Origin: Clostridiales bacterium
GTDB lineage: Bacteria; Bacillota; Clostridia; Oscillospirales; Butyricicoccaceae
Length of the DNA: 64,000 nucleotides
Direction of reading: 5' to 3'
Assembly: GCA_004555915.1 (NCBI GenBank)
Contig: SFJM01000001.1
Span: 100,952 to 164,951, forward strand
Position 1 is the stretch's first letter. The number at the start of each line of letters is the position of its first letter. Shown piece after piece: positions 24,881 through 34,353 of the stretch. The position numbers and the translations under genes are program-made. The notes under the pieces were generated by a model. The model worked only from the letters and a program-made list of their open reading frames with translations. It had not been told where the DNA came from and did not search any database.

Positions 24881-25236
24881 TGCGTACACCTCCTTGTTAC
24901 ACATAGTATCGTTTCCTCGTTGTAGTTATCATACGCCTTTTTTCGAAGCTTGTCATGTTACAAATCGTATGAAAATTCCGATTGAAAACATAACTTTTCA
25001 AGTATGTTTAACAGATTCGCCTTTGGTTATCTGACCAAAACAGGCAGAATCACAAGGAATTTGGACAGCAGAATATGTGGAGTTGGAGAAAATGACGGGA
25101 ATAATGGATAAAAAGAAGGAGAAAAGATGGGAAATGTGGATAAAAAATATTATATGCTCGTGTCTTTTTATTTCGCGGAGAACATGATATCATAAATACA
25201 GACAAAAGTAAATACAGACAAAAGGAGTTGGTAAAT
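24881..25236. other. AT-rich divergent promoter region
   Basis: No gene is seen here. The right end contains a perfect 16-bp tandem duplication, TAAATACAGACAAAAG, at 25193-25208 and 25209-25224, the second copy leading into the AAAGGAG ribosome site of pepD. The pepD promoter is not clear. Confidence 0.5.
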
Positions 25237-26685
25237 ATGGCGATTTTGACGGGATTGCAGCCGTCAGGCGTATTTGAGATGTTTGAGAAGCTGTGCGCGA
25301 TTCCCCACGGCTCACGCAATACAAAGGCAATCAGTGATTTCTGTGTCCGGTTTGCACAGGAGCATGGACTGAATTATCGGCAGGATGACAGCAACAATGT
25401 GATCCTGTTTGCACCAGCCACCCCCGGCATGGAACAGGCACAGCCGGTCATGCTGCAGGGACATCTGGACATGGTCTGTGAAAAGGAACCGGATTGTCCG
25501 CTTGACATGCAGACGGACGGGCTGCGCCTGCAGACCGATGGGGAATGGATCTGGGCGGAGGGCACCACGCTGGGAGGCGATGACGGCATCGCGGTTGCCT
25601 ATGCGCTGGCGATTCTGGCAGACGAAAGCATTCCCCATCCGCCGCTGGAGGTTGTGCTGACAACCGATGAGGAAATCGGCATGCTGGGTACAGCTGCCAT
25701 TGACCTGTCTGATGTGAAGGCACGCCGGGTACTGAATATTGATTCCGAGGAGGAAGGCGTGCTGCTGGCAGGCTGTGCAGGCGGCGCCACGGTATGCTGC
25801 CATATCCCGCTGATGTGGACATTGAAAAAAGGCCTGCGCGCCACGGTACAGATTACCGGGCTGCGCGGCGGACATTCCGGCATGGAAATCCAGAAGGGCC
25901 GCGCCAATGCCAATAAGCTGATGGGACGGTTCCTCAATGAGATGGATGAAGCCTTTGCCTATGCCCTGTGTACCGTGCATGGCGGCAGCAAGGATAACGC
26001 CATTGCGCGGGAATCCACGGCGGATATTGTCCTCCTGCCGGAACGGCTGGAGGATCTGACTGCCTTTGCCGCACAGCGGCAGGAGGCGTATCGCGCAGAA
26101 TATGGGGAAGCTGACCCGGATATTGCGATTGTGGTAACACCTCTCATGGAGGATACCTTTGAAATCATGATGGGGGACTGCCGCAGGACTGTGCTGTCCG
26201 TGCTGCAGCAGCTGCCCAATGGTGTACAGAAGATGAGCCATGATATCGAAGGGCTGGTGCAGACCTCCCTGAATCTGGGAATCCTCAAAGTGGATTTCCG
26301 GGGCATCCATCTGACCAGCTCGGTGCGCAGCAGCGTCAATGCGGAAAAACAGCAGCTGATGCAGCAGCTGGCGGAGCTTTGCGGAAAGTTTGGCGGCCAT
26401 TGCGAGGTCATGGGGGAATATCCGGCATGGGAATACAAGGCGGATTCCCGCCTGCGGGAAATCATGACAGAGGTATATACGGAGCAGTATGGCAGGGCGC
26501 CGGCTGTGGAGGTCATCCATGCCGGTCTGGAATGCGGCCTGCTGTCCGGCAAGCTGGACGGCCTGGACTGCGTGTCCTTCGGCCCGGACATTGTAGAGAT
26601 CCATACCACACGGGAAAAGCTGTCAATCCCTTCTGTGCAACGCACATGGAAGCTGCTGCTGGAAGTGCTGAAACGATGTGATTAA
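25237..26685 (+). CDS. pepD: aminoacyl-histidine dipeptidase (Xaa-His dipeptidase, M20)
   Basis: 482 residues. M20 metallopeptidase motifs are clear: GHLDMVCEK (metal His and catalytic Asp), GGDDGIAVAYAL (bridging Asp) and TTDEEIGMLG (catalytic Glu pair). Length and insert match PepD, a cytosolic dipeptidase that cleaves carnosine-like and other dipeptides. The ATG at 25237 is nine bases after AAAGGAG; a TTG three codons upstream is too close to that site. Confidence 0.95.
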   Translation: MAILTGLQPSGVFEMFEKLCAIPHGSRNTKAISDFCVRFAQEHGLNYRQDDSNNVILFAPATPGMEQAQPVMLQGHLDMVCEKEPDCPLDMQTDGLRLQTDGEWIWAEGTTLGGDDGIAVAYALAILADESIPHPPLEVVLTTDEEIGMLGTAAIDLSDVKARRVLNIDSEEEGVLLAGCAGGATVCCHIPLMWTLKKGLRATVQITGLRGGHSGMEIQKGRANANKLMGRFLNEMDEAFAYALCTVHGGSKDNAIARESTADIVLLPERLEDLTAFAAQRQEAYRAEYGEADPDIAIVVTPLMEDTFEIMMGDCRRTVLSVLQQLPNGVQKMSHDIEGLVQTSLNLGILKVDFRGIHLTSSVRSSVNAEKQQLMQQLAELCGKFGGHCEVMGEYPAWEYKADSRLREIMTEVYTEQYGRAPAVEVIHAGLECGLLSGKLDGLDCVSFGPDIVEIHTTREKLSIPSVQRTWKLLLEVLKRCD

Positions 26686-26690
26686 ACAGA

Positions 26691-26728
26691 AAATCCTCCT
26701 TTCCACACCGGAAGGAGGATTTTTTTGC
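26691..26728. terminator. bidirectional terminator between pepD and tex
   Basis: AAATCCTCCTTTC pairs with GAAGGAGGATTT around a short loop, with T runs on both strands. Confidence 0.9.
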
Positions 26729-26734
26729 GAAAAA

Positions 26735-28885
26735 TTACTGTTTTACCTGCTTCATGGACAGGCCAATTCGTTTTTTGTTGACATCTACGGAAAGGACAAC
26801 GGTCTTGACCACATCTCCCACACGGACCACCTCGGAGGGATGCTTGACAAATTTGCTGGACAGCTGGGAAATGTGCACCAGTCCGTCCTCATGCACGCCG
26901 ATGTCCACAAAGGCGCCGAAATCACAGACATTGCGCACGGTACCTATGACCTCCATGCCGGGTTTGAGCTGTTCCAGCGTCATGACATCCGCACTGCGCA
27001 GCAGCGGGGCAGGCAGCTCATCCCGGGGATCACGTCCCGGCTTCTGCAGCTCAGCGGCAATGTCCATCAGCGTGGGCACGCCGATGCCGCAGCGTTGTGC
27101 CAGCGTATCTTTTCCAAAGGACTGGATGCGTTTGTTCAGATCGGTAAGCTGATGGGCCTGTACATCCGCTTCGGTATAGCCGCACAATGCCAGCAGGGTT
27201 TTGGCTGCCGGATAGGATTCCGGATGCACGGCGGTATGGTCGAGCACCTCCGGGCTTTCCGCAACACGCAGGAAGCCGGCGCATTGTTCAAAGGCCTTTG
27301 GCCCCAGCTTGGCAACCTTCAGCAGCTGTCTGCGGGAGGTAAAAGCACCGTTTTCCTCCCGGTATGCGGTGATATTTTTGGCAATGGCAGGGGAAATGCC
27401 GGCAATATGCTCCAGCAGGGAAGGGGAAGCGGTATTCAGATCCACACCCACAGCATTCACACAGTCCTCTACCACACCATCCAGTGTCTGGGACAGGCGT
27501 GCCTGAGGCATGTCATGCTGGTATTGTCCCACACCAATCGCCTTTGGGTCAATTTTTACCAGCTCTGCCAGCGGGTCCTGCAGCCGGCGGGCAATGGAAA
27601 CGGCGGAACGCAGGGAGACATCATAATCCGGAAATTCCTGAGCTCCCAGCCTGGAAGCGGAATACACCGAAGCGCCAGCCTCGCTGACGACCATATAGGA
27701 AATCGGCAGACCGGTATCCCGGATAAATTCCGTGAGGAACTGTTCGGATTCCCGGCTTGCGGTGCCATTTCCGAGCGCTACGCAGGTGACATGATGTTTG
27801 CGGCACAGTGCCTCCAGTTTCTTCCGGGATTCCTCGATTTTTTTGTGGGGTGGTGTGGGATAAATCACAGCGGTGTCCAGTACGGCGCCAGTAGCATCCA
27901 CAACCGCCAGCTTGCAGCCGGTACGGTATGCCGGGTCAAATCCCAGCGTGACCTTATTTTTAATCGGCGGCTGCATGAGCAGCGGACGCAGATTGAGGGC
28001 GAAGGTAGCAATTGCCTGTTCATTGGCAGCATCCGTCAATTCCTTGCGCAGCTCACGGCTCAGGGACGGGAACAGCAGCCGCTTCCATGCATCCGCAGCC
28101 ATCGCGGTCAGCAGCGTTTCATAGGGATGGGGCTTGCGGAATACGGAACGGGAAATCAGCTGTACAGCGGCATCCTCATCACAGTCTATGTCAATTTTCA
28201 GGATTTTCTCCCGTTCGCCGCGGTTGAGCGCCAGAATCTGATGGCTTTGCAGGCGGCGGATGGAGCCGTGAAAATCGGCATACTGGGCATAGACAGTATC
28301 CTGTGCATCCTTTCCTTCCACAGCCAACTCACCGGTGGAGCGAAGCAGGGCGCGCAGATGACCGCGCAGCGGTGCATTGACGGAGCAATCCTCCGCCAGG
28401 ATATCCAGTGCGCCGTCCAGCGCATCCTGCGCCGTGGGAATCTCCTTTTCTTCGGAGACAAAGGCCTGTGCCAGCTGTTCCGCAGAGGTACCTTTGCCCA
28501 GACGAAGCTGCTGTGCCAGCGGTTCCAGACCCTTTTCCCGGGCAGCGGAGGCACGGGTTTTCCGTTTCGGACGATAGGGCAGGTACAAATCCTCCACCTC
28601 TGTCAGGGTTTCCGCTTTTTCAATGGAGGAACGAAGGGCAGGCGTCAGTTTCTCCTGTTCTTCAATGGCGTGGATGACTTCTTCCTTGCGTTTTTCCAGA
28701 CCGCGCAGATAAGCCAGACGGTCAGCGAGCTGGCGGATGACCTGGTCATCCATCGTGCCATGCATTTCCTTGCGGTAACGGGCGATAAACGGGACGGTAT
28801 TGCCCTCATCCAGCAGGGTAATGACGTTTTCCACATGGTCAGTACGCAGATTCAGCTCCTGCGCAAGCTTTGCTGCAATATTCAC
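26735..28885 (-). CDS. tex: Tex-family RNA-binding transcription accessory protein
   Basis: 716 residues from the GTG at 28885 (AAAGGA site); the frame goes 20 codons further through the terminator hairpin of the gene before. The protein has the Tex helical N-terminus (NTVPFIARYRKEMHGTMDD), the YqgF-like RNase H fold (LGFDPAYRTGCKLAVVD), the helix-hairpin-helix region (NTASPSLLEHIAGISPAIAKNI) and a C-terminal S1 RNA-binding domain (about 640-710). It binds nucleic acids and influences transcription. Confidence 0.96.
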   Translation of the reverse strand: MNIAAKLAQELNLRTDHVENVITLLDEGNTVPFIARYRKEMHGTMDDQVIRQLADRLAYLRGLEKRKEEVIHAIEEQEKLTPALRSSIEKAETLTEVEDLYLPYRPKRKTRASAAREKGLEPLAQQLRLGKGTSAEQLAQAFVSEEKEIPTAQDALDGALDILAEDCSVNAPLRGHLRALLRSTGELAVEGKDAQDTVYAQYADFHGSIRRLQSHQILALNRGEREKILKIDIDCDEDAAVQLISRSVFRKPHPYETLLTAMAADAWKRLLFPSLSRELRKELTDAANEQAIATFALNLRPLLMQPPIKNKVTLGFDPAYRTGCKLAVVDATGAVLDTAVIYPTPPHKKIEESRKKLEALCRKHHVTCVALGNGTASRESEQFLTEFIRDTGLPISYMVVSEAGASVYSASRLGAQEFPDYDVSLRSAVSIARRLQDPLAELVKIDPKAIGVGQYQHDMPQARLSQTLDGVVEDCVNAVGVDLNTASPSLLEHIAGISPAIAKNITAYREENGAFTSRRQLLKVAKLGPKAFEQCAGFLRVAESPEVLDHTAVHPESYPAAKTLLALCGYTEADVQAHQLTDLNKRIQSFGKDTLAQRCGIGVPTLMDIAAELQKPGRDPRDELPAPLLRSADVMTLEQLKPGMEVIGTVRNVCDFGAFVDIGVHEDGLVHISQLSSKFVKHPSEVVRVGDVVKTVVLSVDVNKKRIGLSMKQVKQ

Positions 28886-28918
28886 GTAAAATCCTTTCCT
28901 TGCGATGTTCAGTGGAAA

Positions 28919-28942
28919 GCCGCAGTTCAGGGGAACTGCGGC
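28919..28942 (-). terminator. hairpin between lipoprotein gene and tex
   Basis: GCCGCAGTTC (28942-28933 on the minus strand) pairs perfectly with GAACTGCGGC (28928-28919) around a 4-base loop, followed by TTTCC. It is a probable terminator with a short T run. Confidence 0.6.
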
Positions 28943-28954
28943 CATTTGTGTTGG

Positions 28955-29608
28955 TTAGTTTGCCAGATCTCCCATATCAACCAGGGCATTGGTCAGGGAC
29001 TCCATGTCGTCTGCGGAAATGCTGTACGCTTTGTTCTCATCGGGGGAAACGGTAACTTCCATTTGCTGCGGATCACCGTACTGGATGTCAGACACGCGTT
29101 CAGACAGCAGGTTGTACAACAGCTCTACGGTGTACGCTGTGATTTCATCATCTGTCGGAGCCTCATCTGCTGTGACAAACTGCAAAGCATATTCCATCAG
29201 CTCTTTCTCCGCTTCGTCCATCAGTCCGTCAAAGACATTGGTAATCGGTGTCACCGTGACCGGCACAGTATAGCTGCCATCGTCATTTTTGGTTGCTTCA
29301 CCGACTTCATACTTGGTTTTCTTCATCAAATCGGCGAACAGGGTGCGGTACTTGGCAGTCATTTCCTCCGACATGCCGAAAGAAGCCATGCTTTGCATTG
29401 AGCTGTCCAGATTATCGTTATAATCCTGTTCCGCTTCCTCCAGGGAAATGTCAACAAATTCTGCATATTCCTCAAATTCACCATGGATATTGGAATCCAG
29501 GGCGGCCTTCACATAGCCGCTTGCATCAAAGCTGCCGCAGGCAGTCAGGGTGCAGACAAGCACTGCCGCAAGAGCAGAGGTCAGCAGGGTTTTCCATACA
29601 CGTTTCAC
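28955..29608 (-). CDS. putative lipoprotein
   Basis: 217 residues. A lipoprotein signal peptide ends in the lipobox LTAC (Cys24), so the protein should be lipid-anchored outside the cytoplasmic membrane. The mature part is acidic and helical, with a central beta hairpin (DDGSYTVPVTVTPI). It resembles the DUF5105-like group of clostridial lipoproteins, but I am not sure of the family. The promoter is TTGCGG, 17 bases, TATAAT at 29671-29643 on the minus strand. Confidence 0.82.
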   Translation of the reverse strand: MKRVWKTLLTSALAAVLVCTLTACGSFDASGYVKAALDSNIHGEFEEYAEFVDISLEEAEQDYNDNLDSSMQSMASFGMSEEMTAKYRTLFADLMKKTKYEVGEATKNDDGSYTVPVTVTPITNVFDGLMDEAEKELMEYALQFVTADEAPTDDEITAYTVELLYNLLSERVSDIQYGDPQQMEVTVSPDENKAYSISADDMESLTNALVDMGDLAN

Positions 29609-29642
29609 AATTTTTACCTCCCAAAAAACGTTTTATGCCAGC

Positions 29643-29671
29643 ATTATAACAGAAATTTCCTGTGTCCGCAA
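29643..29671 (-). promoter_or_regulatory. promoter of the lipoprotein gene
   Basis: On the minus strand TTGCGG (29671-29666), a 17-base spacer and TATAAT (29648-29643). Confidence 0.7.
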
Positions 29672-29803
29672 GGGGCGGGGGAAACGCCGGCTTTTTGCGT
29701 GGATTCCCATACGATGGAATGCGGTTTGTAAAGTTTTGCCACACTACGTGCAGGATAAAAATATAATGTTTGTATTTTTGCATTCAAATGTTGGTAAAAC
29801 GCG

Positions 29804-29832
29804 TTGAATTGAAATATTTTGGGTGTTATACT
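29804..29832 (+). promoter_or_regulatory. promoter of the SLH phosphatase gene
   Basis: TTGAAT (29804-29809), a 17-base spacer and TATACT (29827-29832). Confidence 0.7.
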
Positions 29833-29903
29833 CCGCTTGAATCGATTCATACTAATGAGAAATGAAACAGAAAGCCGTTATTTCTGAAACAGGAGTGATA
29901 ATT

Positions 29904-32039
29904 GTGAAGGTTAAAAAGCAGATTGCAGCACTCGTGATGACCGGTGTTCTGGCAGCAGGCGGAGCCATCCCGGCTTTTGCAGCTGCGGCACCGGACGGAC
30001 ATACCGATGCGCAAAATACCCCGGCAGGCCAGAATGGCGTTTATGCCCAGTGGCAGGAGCAGTGGGAGACCATCAAGAATGACTGGACCCAGGTATCCCT
30101 TTCTCCCGGTGCGGATCAGAGCCAGATGAACTTTGCCTGGTATTCCAAGACGGAGAGCATGGCATTCCGTGTTGCAGCTGACAAGGACATGACCCGGTCC
30201 GTACAGGAAGTGACTGTCAAGGGAACGGAAGGCCCGAAGGATAACGCAGGCACCCAGTATTATTCCTGCAAGGCAACTGCAGCCAGCCTGACACCGGGCA
30301 CCTATTACTACCAGATCGGCGATGCGGAACCGGTAGCCTTCGAGGTACAGGACAGCAGCGACGGTTTTTCGTTTATCTATGTGGGTGACCCGCAGATCGG
30401 CTCCTCCAATGAGCTGAAGGGCCAGGATACGGAAGAATTCTATGCGGCACAGTCTGCATCCGTCTGCAATGACGCCTTCAACTGGAATAACACGCTGGAG
30501 AAGGCAGTGGAACAGGCACCGGATGCAAGCTTTGTCCTGTCCGCAGGTGACCAGATCCAGACCAACAAGAAAAAGGCGCCGAATAAGGATGCCACCAACA
30601 GTGAAATTGAATATACCGGCTATCTGTGCCCGGAGGTGCTGGATTCCCTGCCGGTTGCCACCACGGTGGGCAACCATGACGCAGACAACCCGAACTATAC
30701 CTACCACTTCAATACGGCAAACAACAGTGAGCTGGGCTCCAACGGCATTGTGGGCGGCGATTACTATTACACCTACGGCAACGCGCTGTTCATCATGCTG
30801 AATACACAGGACACCAACGTGGCAGAGCACAAGCAGTTTATTGAACAGGCTGTTGCAGCATGTCCGGATGCCAAGTGGCGCATTGTTGCGCTCCATCAGG
30901 ATATTTATGGTTCCGCAGAGCATTCCAATGAGCCGGAAATCACCAACCTGCGTTATCAGCTGGTGCCGTATTTTGAGGCAAATGACATTGACGTTGTACT
31001 CACCGGCCATGACCATGCATACTCCCGTTCCCAGATCCTCAAGGGCGGTGTAAAGACCACTGAGTACACCGACGATGCATTTGATGAGATGCTGGAAAAG
31101 GATATGGATGCCGGAGAAAATCCGGAGACACGCTTTGTGGCACCGGAAAATATCATCCCGACTACCACGGACCCGGCAGAACAGGCATACCTGCAGTATT
31201 TGAATGAGGTTATGGATAAGGATGCCGTGGAAGAAACCGATGGTGCAGTTGCTGTCAATCCGGAAGGCATCCTGTATATGACCGCAAACTCTTCCTCCGG
31301 CAGTAAGTATTATGACCTGGTGCCGCGCATGCAGACCTATATTGCAAACCGCTGGCAGGAGGATGTGCCGACTTATTCCGTGATTGACATTGATGACGAC
31401 AGCTTCACCATCAATACCTATCGCACCGATACGGACGAAAAGATTGATGATACCTTTACGATTGTAAAGAATGAGCAGGAAGAAGTCGAGCTGCCGTTCA
31501 CCGATGTGAGTAAGGATGCATGGTATTATGATGCTGTGGTACAGGCTTACCAGGACAAGCTGTTTGCCGGCACCAGCGCAACCACCTTCGCACCGGAAAC
31601 CACCATGTCCCGTGCCATGTTTGTACAGGTTCTGTATAACCTGAATGGCCAGCCGAAGGTGGAGGGCACCATGCCGTTTACCGATGTCAAAACCAGCGAC
31701 TGGTACTATAACGCTGTGCTGTGGGCATATCAGAACCATGTCACTGCCGGTGTGAGCGGCACTACCTTTGCACCGAAGGCTGATGTGACCCGTGAACAGA
31801 CGGCAGTCCTGCTGAAAAAGTATACCGCAGCCAATGGCAAGGATACCTCGGCACGTGCTGATTTGAGCCAGTATTCCGATGCCGGCAGTATTTCCGCATG
31901 GGCAAAGGATGCCGTGGAATGGGCTGTTGCCAGCAAGGTCATGGCAGGCACCGATAAGGGTGAATTGCTGCCGAATGACAACGCAAGCCGTGCACAGGTG
32001 GCACAGGTTATGGTCAATTACACCAATGCAGTACAGTAA
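29904..32039 (+). CDS. SLH-anchored purple-acid-phosphatase-like metallophosphoesterase
   Basis: 711 residues from the GTG at 29904 (AGGAG site). A signal peptide ending in AFAAAA is followed by an N-terminal fibronectin-like domain of purple acid phosphatases. The metallophosphatase core has GDPQIG, SAGDQIQ, VGNHD, ALHQD and TGHDHAY as metal ligands. The last 185 residues are three SLH repeats (FTDVSKDAWYYDAV, FTDVKTSDWYYNAV, YSDAGSISAWAKDA) that bind the cell-wall polymer. It is thus a surface enzyme, probably releasing phosphate from organic esters. An ATG at 29862 is in frame but lacks a ribosome site. Confidence 0.92.
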   Translation: MKVKKQIAALVMTGVLAAGGAIPAFAAAAPDGHTDAQNTPAGQNGVYAQWQEQWETIKNDWTQVSLSPGADQSQMNFAWYSKTESMAFRVAADKDMTRSVQEVTVKGTEGPKDNAGTQYYSCKATAASLTPGTYYYQIGDAEPVAFEVQDSSDGFSFIYVGDPQIGSSNELKGQDTEEFYAAQSASVCNDAFNWNNTLEKAVEQAPDASFVLSAGDQIQTNKKKAPNKDATNSEIEYTGYLCPEVLDSLPVATTVGNHDADNPNYTYHFNTANNSELGSNGIVGGDYYYTYGNALFIMLNTQDTNVAEHKQFIEQAVAACPDAKWRIVALHQDIYGSAEHSNEPEITNLRYQLVPYFEANDIDVVLTGHDHAYSRSQILKGGVKTTEYTDDAFDEMLEKDMDAGENPETRFVAPENIIPTTTDPAEQAYLQYLNEVMDKDAVEETDGAVAVNPEGILYMTANSSSGSKYYDLVPRMQTYIANRWQEDVPTYSVIDIDDDSFTINTYRTDTDEKIDDTFTIVKNEQEEVELPFTDVSKDAWYYDAVVQAYQDKLFAGTSATTFAPETTMSRAMFVQVLYNLNGQPKVEGTMPFTDVKTSDWYYNAVLWAYQNHVTAGVSGTTFAPKADVTREQTAVLLKKYTAANGKDTSARADLSQYSDAGSISAWAKDAVEWAVASKVMAGTDKGELLPNDNASRAQVAQVMVNYTNAVQ

Positions 32040-32088
32040 TCTCAAAGACTGAGAGCATCCTGTCGCGTTGACTGAATAAACAAAACAA

Positions 32089-32117
32089 GCCGGGGAACTG
32101 CGGTTCTCCGGCACATT
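32089..32117 (+). terminator. terminator of the SLH phosphatase gene
   Basis: GCCGGGGAAC (32089-32098) pairs with GTTCTCCGGC (32103-32112), followed by ACATTTTT. Confidence 0.7.
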
Positions 32118-32134
32118 TTTATGGAGTAGAACAA

Positions 32135-33322
32135 ATGGGCAGAAAAAAATACAACATACAAAAGGGTTTGTGGAAACGGCTTGCCGTTGTGGCTGCCGCC
32201 ATCCTGACAGCAGTCTGTTTTTATACCATTTCGCAGGTGGAACGGCATCCGCTGATGGCAAATGAGGGCCGCAGCTTTGTCAAGGCAGAGGTTGTGTCCG
32301 TTTTGGAGGACAACGAACAGCTGGAGGGGGTCTATGTAGGTGACCAGCTGGTACAGCTGCGTATTCTGTCGGGAGCGCATAAAGGCGAAACCGTCGAAGC
32401 CACCAGCTCCTCCGCCTATCTGTATGGCGCACACTGCACGGAGGGTATGAAGGTGGTTGCCATTCTCAGTGAATCCCAGGGAGAGATTGTCGCTTCCGTG
32501 TATGGCTACAACCGGGAGCCCATGCTGTATCTGATGATCGGCCTGTTTCTGATGATTATCTGGCTGATCGGCGGCAGACAGGGACTGTATTCCATCCTTG
32601 GACTGGCCTTTACCTTTATTTGTATCTTTTCTTTTTTCCTGCCGATGGTTTACCGTGGCTTTTCTCCGGTGGCGGCAGCGGTTATCGTTGTCATCGCGTC
32701 CACCCTGGTCACCATGTATCTGGTGGCAGGTATTTCGGTCAAGGCAACCGCTGCCGTGATCGGAACGGTGATGGGCGTACTGGTTGCCGGTATCATTGCC
32801 CTGGTATTTGGCAGGCTGTGCCATGTGACCGGTTATAATGTATCCGACATTGAAAATCTGATTTATGTACAGGAACAGGTTGGAATCCAGGTGGGCGAGC
32901 TGCTGTTTGCAGGTATCCTGATTGCGGCACTGGGGGCGGTCATGGATGTGAGCATGTCGATTTCCTCCACCTTGCAGGAAATACACGACAAAAATCCCGG
33001 GCTGACAGGCAGACAGCTGTTTTATTCCGGCATGACAGTGGGGCGGGACATGATGGGTACCATGTCCAATACCCTGATCCTTGCCTTTGCCGGCGGGTCC
33101 ATCAATACGCTGGTGCTGTTTTATGCCTATGCCTATTCCTATACCCAGATCATCAATATGTATGATATCGCCATTGAAATCATGCAAGGTGTATCTGCCA
33201 GCCTCGGCGTTGTGCTGACGGTACCGTTTGTCTCCGCGGTTGCTGCATGGATGCTTTCCCATGCAGCGGACAGGCCTTGCCGGAATGGCAGGGAAACACC
33301 GGATGGTACTGGGGATGTATAA
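32135..33322 (+). CDS. YibE/F-like multi-pass membrane protein
   Basis: 395 residues. An N-terminal membrane segment is followed by an external beta-rich domain (about 45-120) and seven to eight further membrane segments. The sequence GAVMDVSMSISSTLQEI and TVGRDMMGTMSNTLILAFAGG is the YibE/F signature. The family function is not established; a transport role is often assumed. The gene starts about 95 bases after the phosphatase and may be expressed with it by readthrough. Confidence 0.85.
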   Translation: MGRKKYNIQKGLWKRLAVVAAAILTAVCFYTISQVERHPLMANEGRSFVKAEVVSVLEDNEQLEGVYVGDQLVQLRILSGAHKGETVEATSSSAYLYGAHCTEGMKVVAILSESQGEIVASVYGYNREPMLYLMIGLFLMIIWLIGGRQGLYSILGLAFTFICIFSFFLPMVYRGFSPVAAAVIVVIASTLVTMYLVAGISVKATAAVIGTVMGVLVAGIIALVFGRLCHVTGYNVSDIENLIYVQEQVGIQVGELLFAGILIAALGAVMDVSMSISSTLQEIHDKNPGLTGRQLFYSGMTVGRDMMGTMSNTLILAFAGGSINTLVLFYAYAYSYTQIINMYDIAIEIMQGVSASLGVVLTVPFVSAVAAWMLSHAADRPCRNGRETPDGTGDV

Positions 33323-33412
33323 CGGTTTTATGACAGAAAAAGCAGGCAAAACAGGTAAACAAAAACGCCTTTCTGTGTTATACTATCATTAAACAGAAAG
33401 GATGTGGAAGCC

Positions 33413-34246
33413 ATGAGCGCAACCTATGAGAAACTGATGAAATGTTATGCAAGCCTGCGGGAGCTGACAGATTTCAAACCACAGCTGGCACTGGTGCTGG
33501 GAAGCGGGCTGGGCGGCTTTGCCGATACCATCCGCGTGGCACAGCGGATCAGCTATCATGCCATTGACGGCTTCCCGACCTCGACGGTAGAAGGACATAA
33601 GGGACAGTTTGTACTGGGCTATGTGGATGCCGTACCGGTTGTGGTCATGCAGGGCCGGGTGCATTATTATGAAGGCTATGATATGCAGGATGTGGTGCTG
33701 CCAATCCGTCTGATGAAGCTGATGGGAGCAGAAGTCCTGATGGTGACCAATGCCTCCGGCGGCATTCGGGATACCTTCCATGCGGGTGACCTGATGCTGA
33801 TTCGTGACCAGATTGCATCGTTTGTCCCATCCCCGCTGCGGGGAGCCAATCTGGAGGAGCTGGGAACCCGGTTCCCGGATATGACAGATGCTTATGACCC
33901 CAAGCTCAGACGGATTATCCGGGCTGTGGCCATTCAGCAGGATATTCCGCTGCAGGTAGGCACGTATCTGCAGTTTGCCGGACCGCAGTTTGAAACACCG
34001 GCGGAAATCCGGATGGCAAAGGCATTGGGCGCGGATGCCGTGGGCATGAGCACAGCCTGTGAGGTCATTGCGGCACGGCATATGGGCATGCGCGTATGCG
34101 GCATTTCCTGTGTGTCTAATATGGCAGCCGGACTGTCCGGCGGACCGCTGCTGCATGAGGACGTGCAGAAGAGTGCGGATGCAGCAGCGCCGCGATTTGA
34201 AAAGCTGGTATATCATTCCATCACAGCGATTGCCAAAAGCATGTAA
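33413..34246 (+). CDS. punA: purine nucleoside phosphorylase (PNP-I, trimeric type)
   Basis: 277 residues. Phosphate-site motifs LGSGLGGFAD and VEGHKG, the family sequence VHYYEGYDMQDVVLP and the purine-site FETPAEIRMAKALGADAVGMST identify the low-molecular-weight trimeric enzyme specific for guanosine and inosine. It splits nucleosides to base and ribose-1-phosphate. The ATG at 33413 lies nine bases after an AAAGGA site; the GTG at 33404 is too close to it. Confidence 0.95.
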   Translation: MSATYEKLMKCYASLRELTDFKPQLALVLGSGLGGFADTIRVAQRISYHAIDGFPTSTVEGHKGQFVLGYVDAVPVVVMQGRVHYYEGYDMQDVVLPIRLMKLMGAEVLMVTNASGGIRDTFHAGDLMLIRDQIASFVPSPLRGANLEELGTRFPDMTDAYDPKLRRIIRAVAIQQDIPLQVGTYLQFAGPQFETPAEIRMAKALGADAVGMSTACEVIAARHMGMRVCGISCVSNMAAGLSGGPLLHEDVQKSADAAAPRFEKLVYHSITAIAKSM

Positions 34247-34252
34247 AAAAGA

Positions 34253-34290
34253 AGCGCATCTGTCAGGAGATCGACAGATGCGCTTTTGCG
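34253..34290 (+). terminator. punA terminator
   Basis: AAGCGCATCTGTC (34253-34265) pairs perfectly with GACAGATGCGCTT (34274-34286), followed by TTT. Confidence 0.85.
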
Positions 34291-34353
34291 CGGGAGGGTA
34301 ACCGCGCAGAGAAAGGGGGGCATGGAACTATAGTGGTTCCGGAATCAGGCTTA

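Noticed and set aside
29847..32261. An 804-codon open frame on the minus strand
   Set aside because: Antisense to the SLH phosphatase gene; Cys/His/Gly-rich composition and no family features show a shadow frame.
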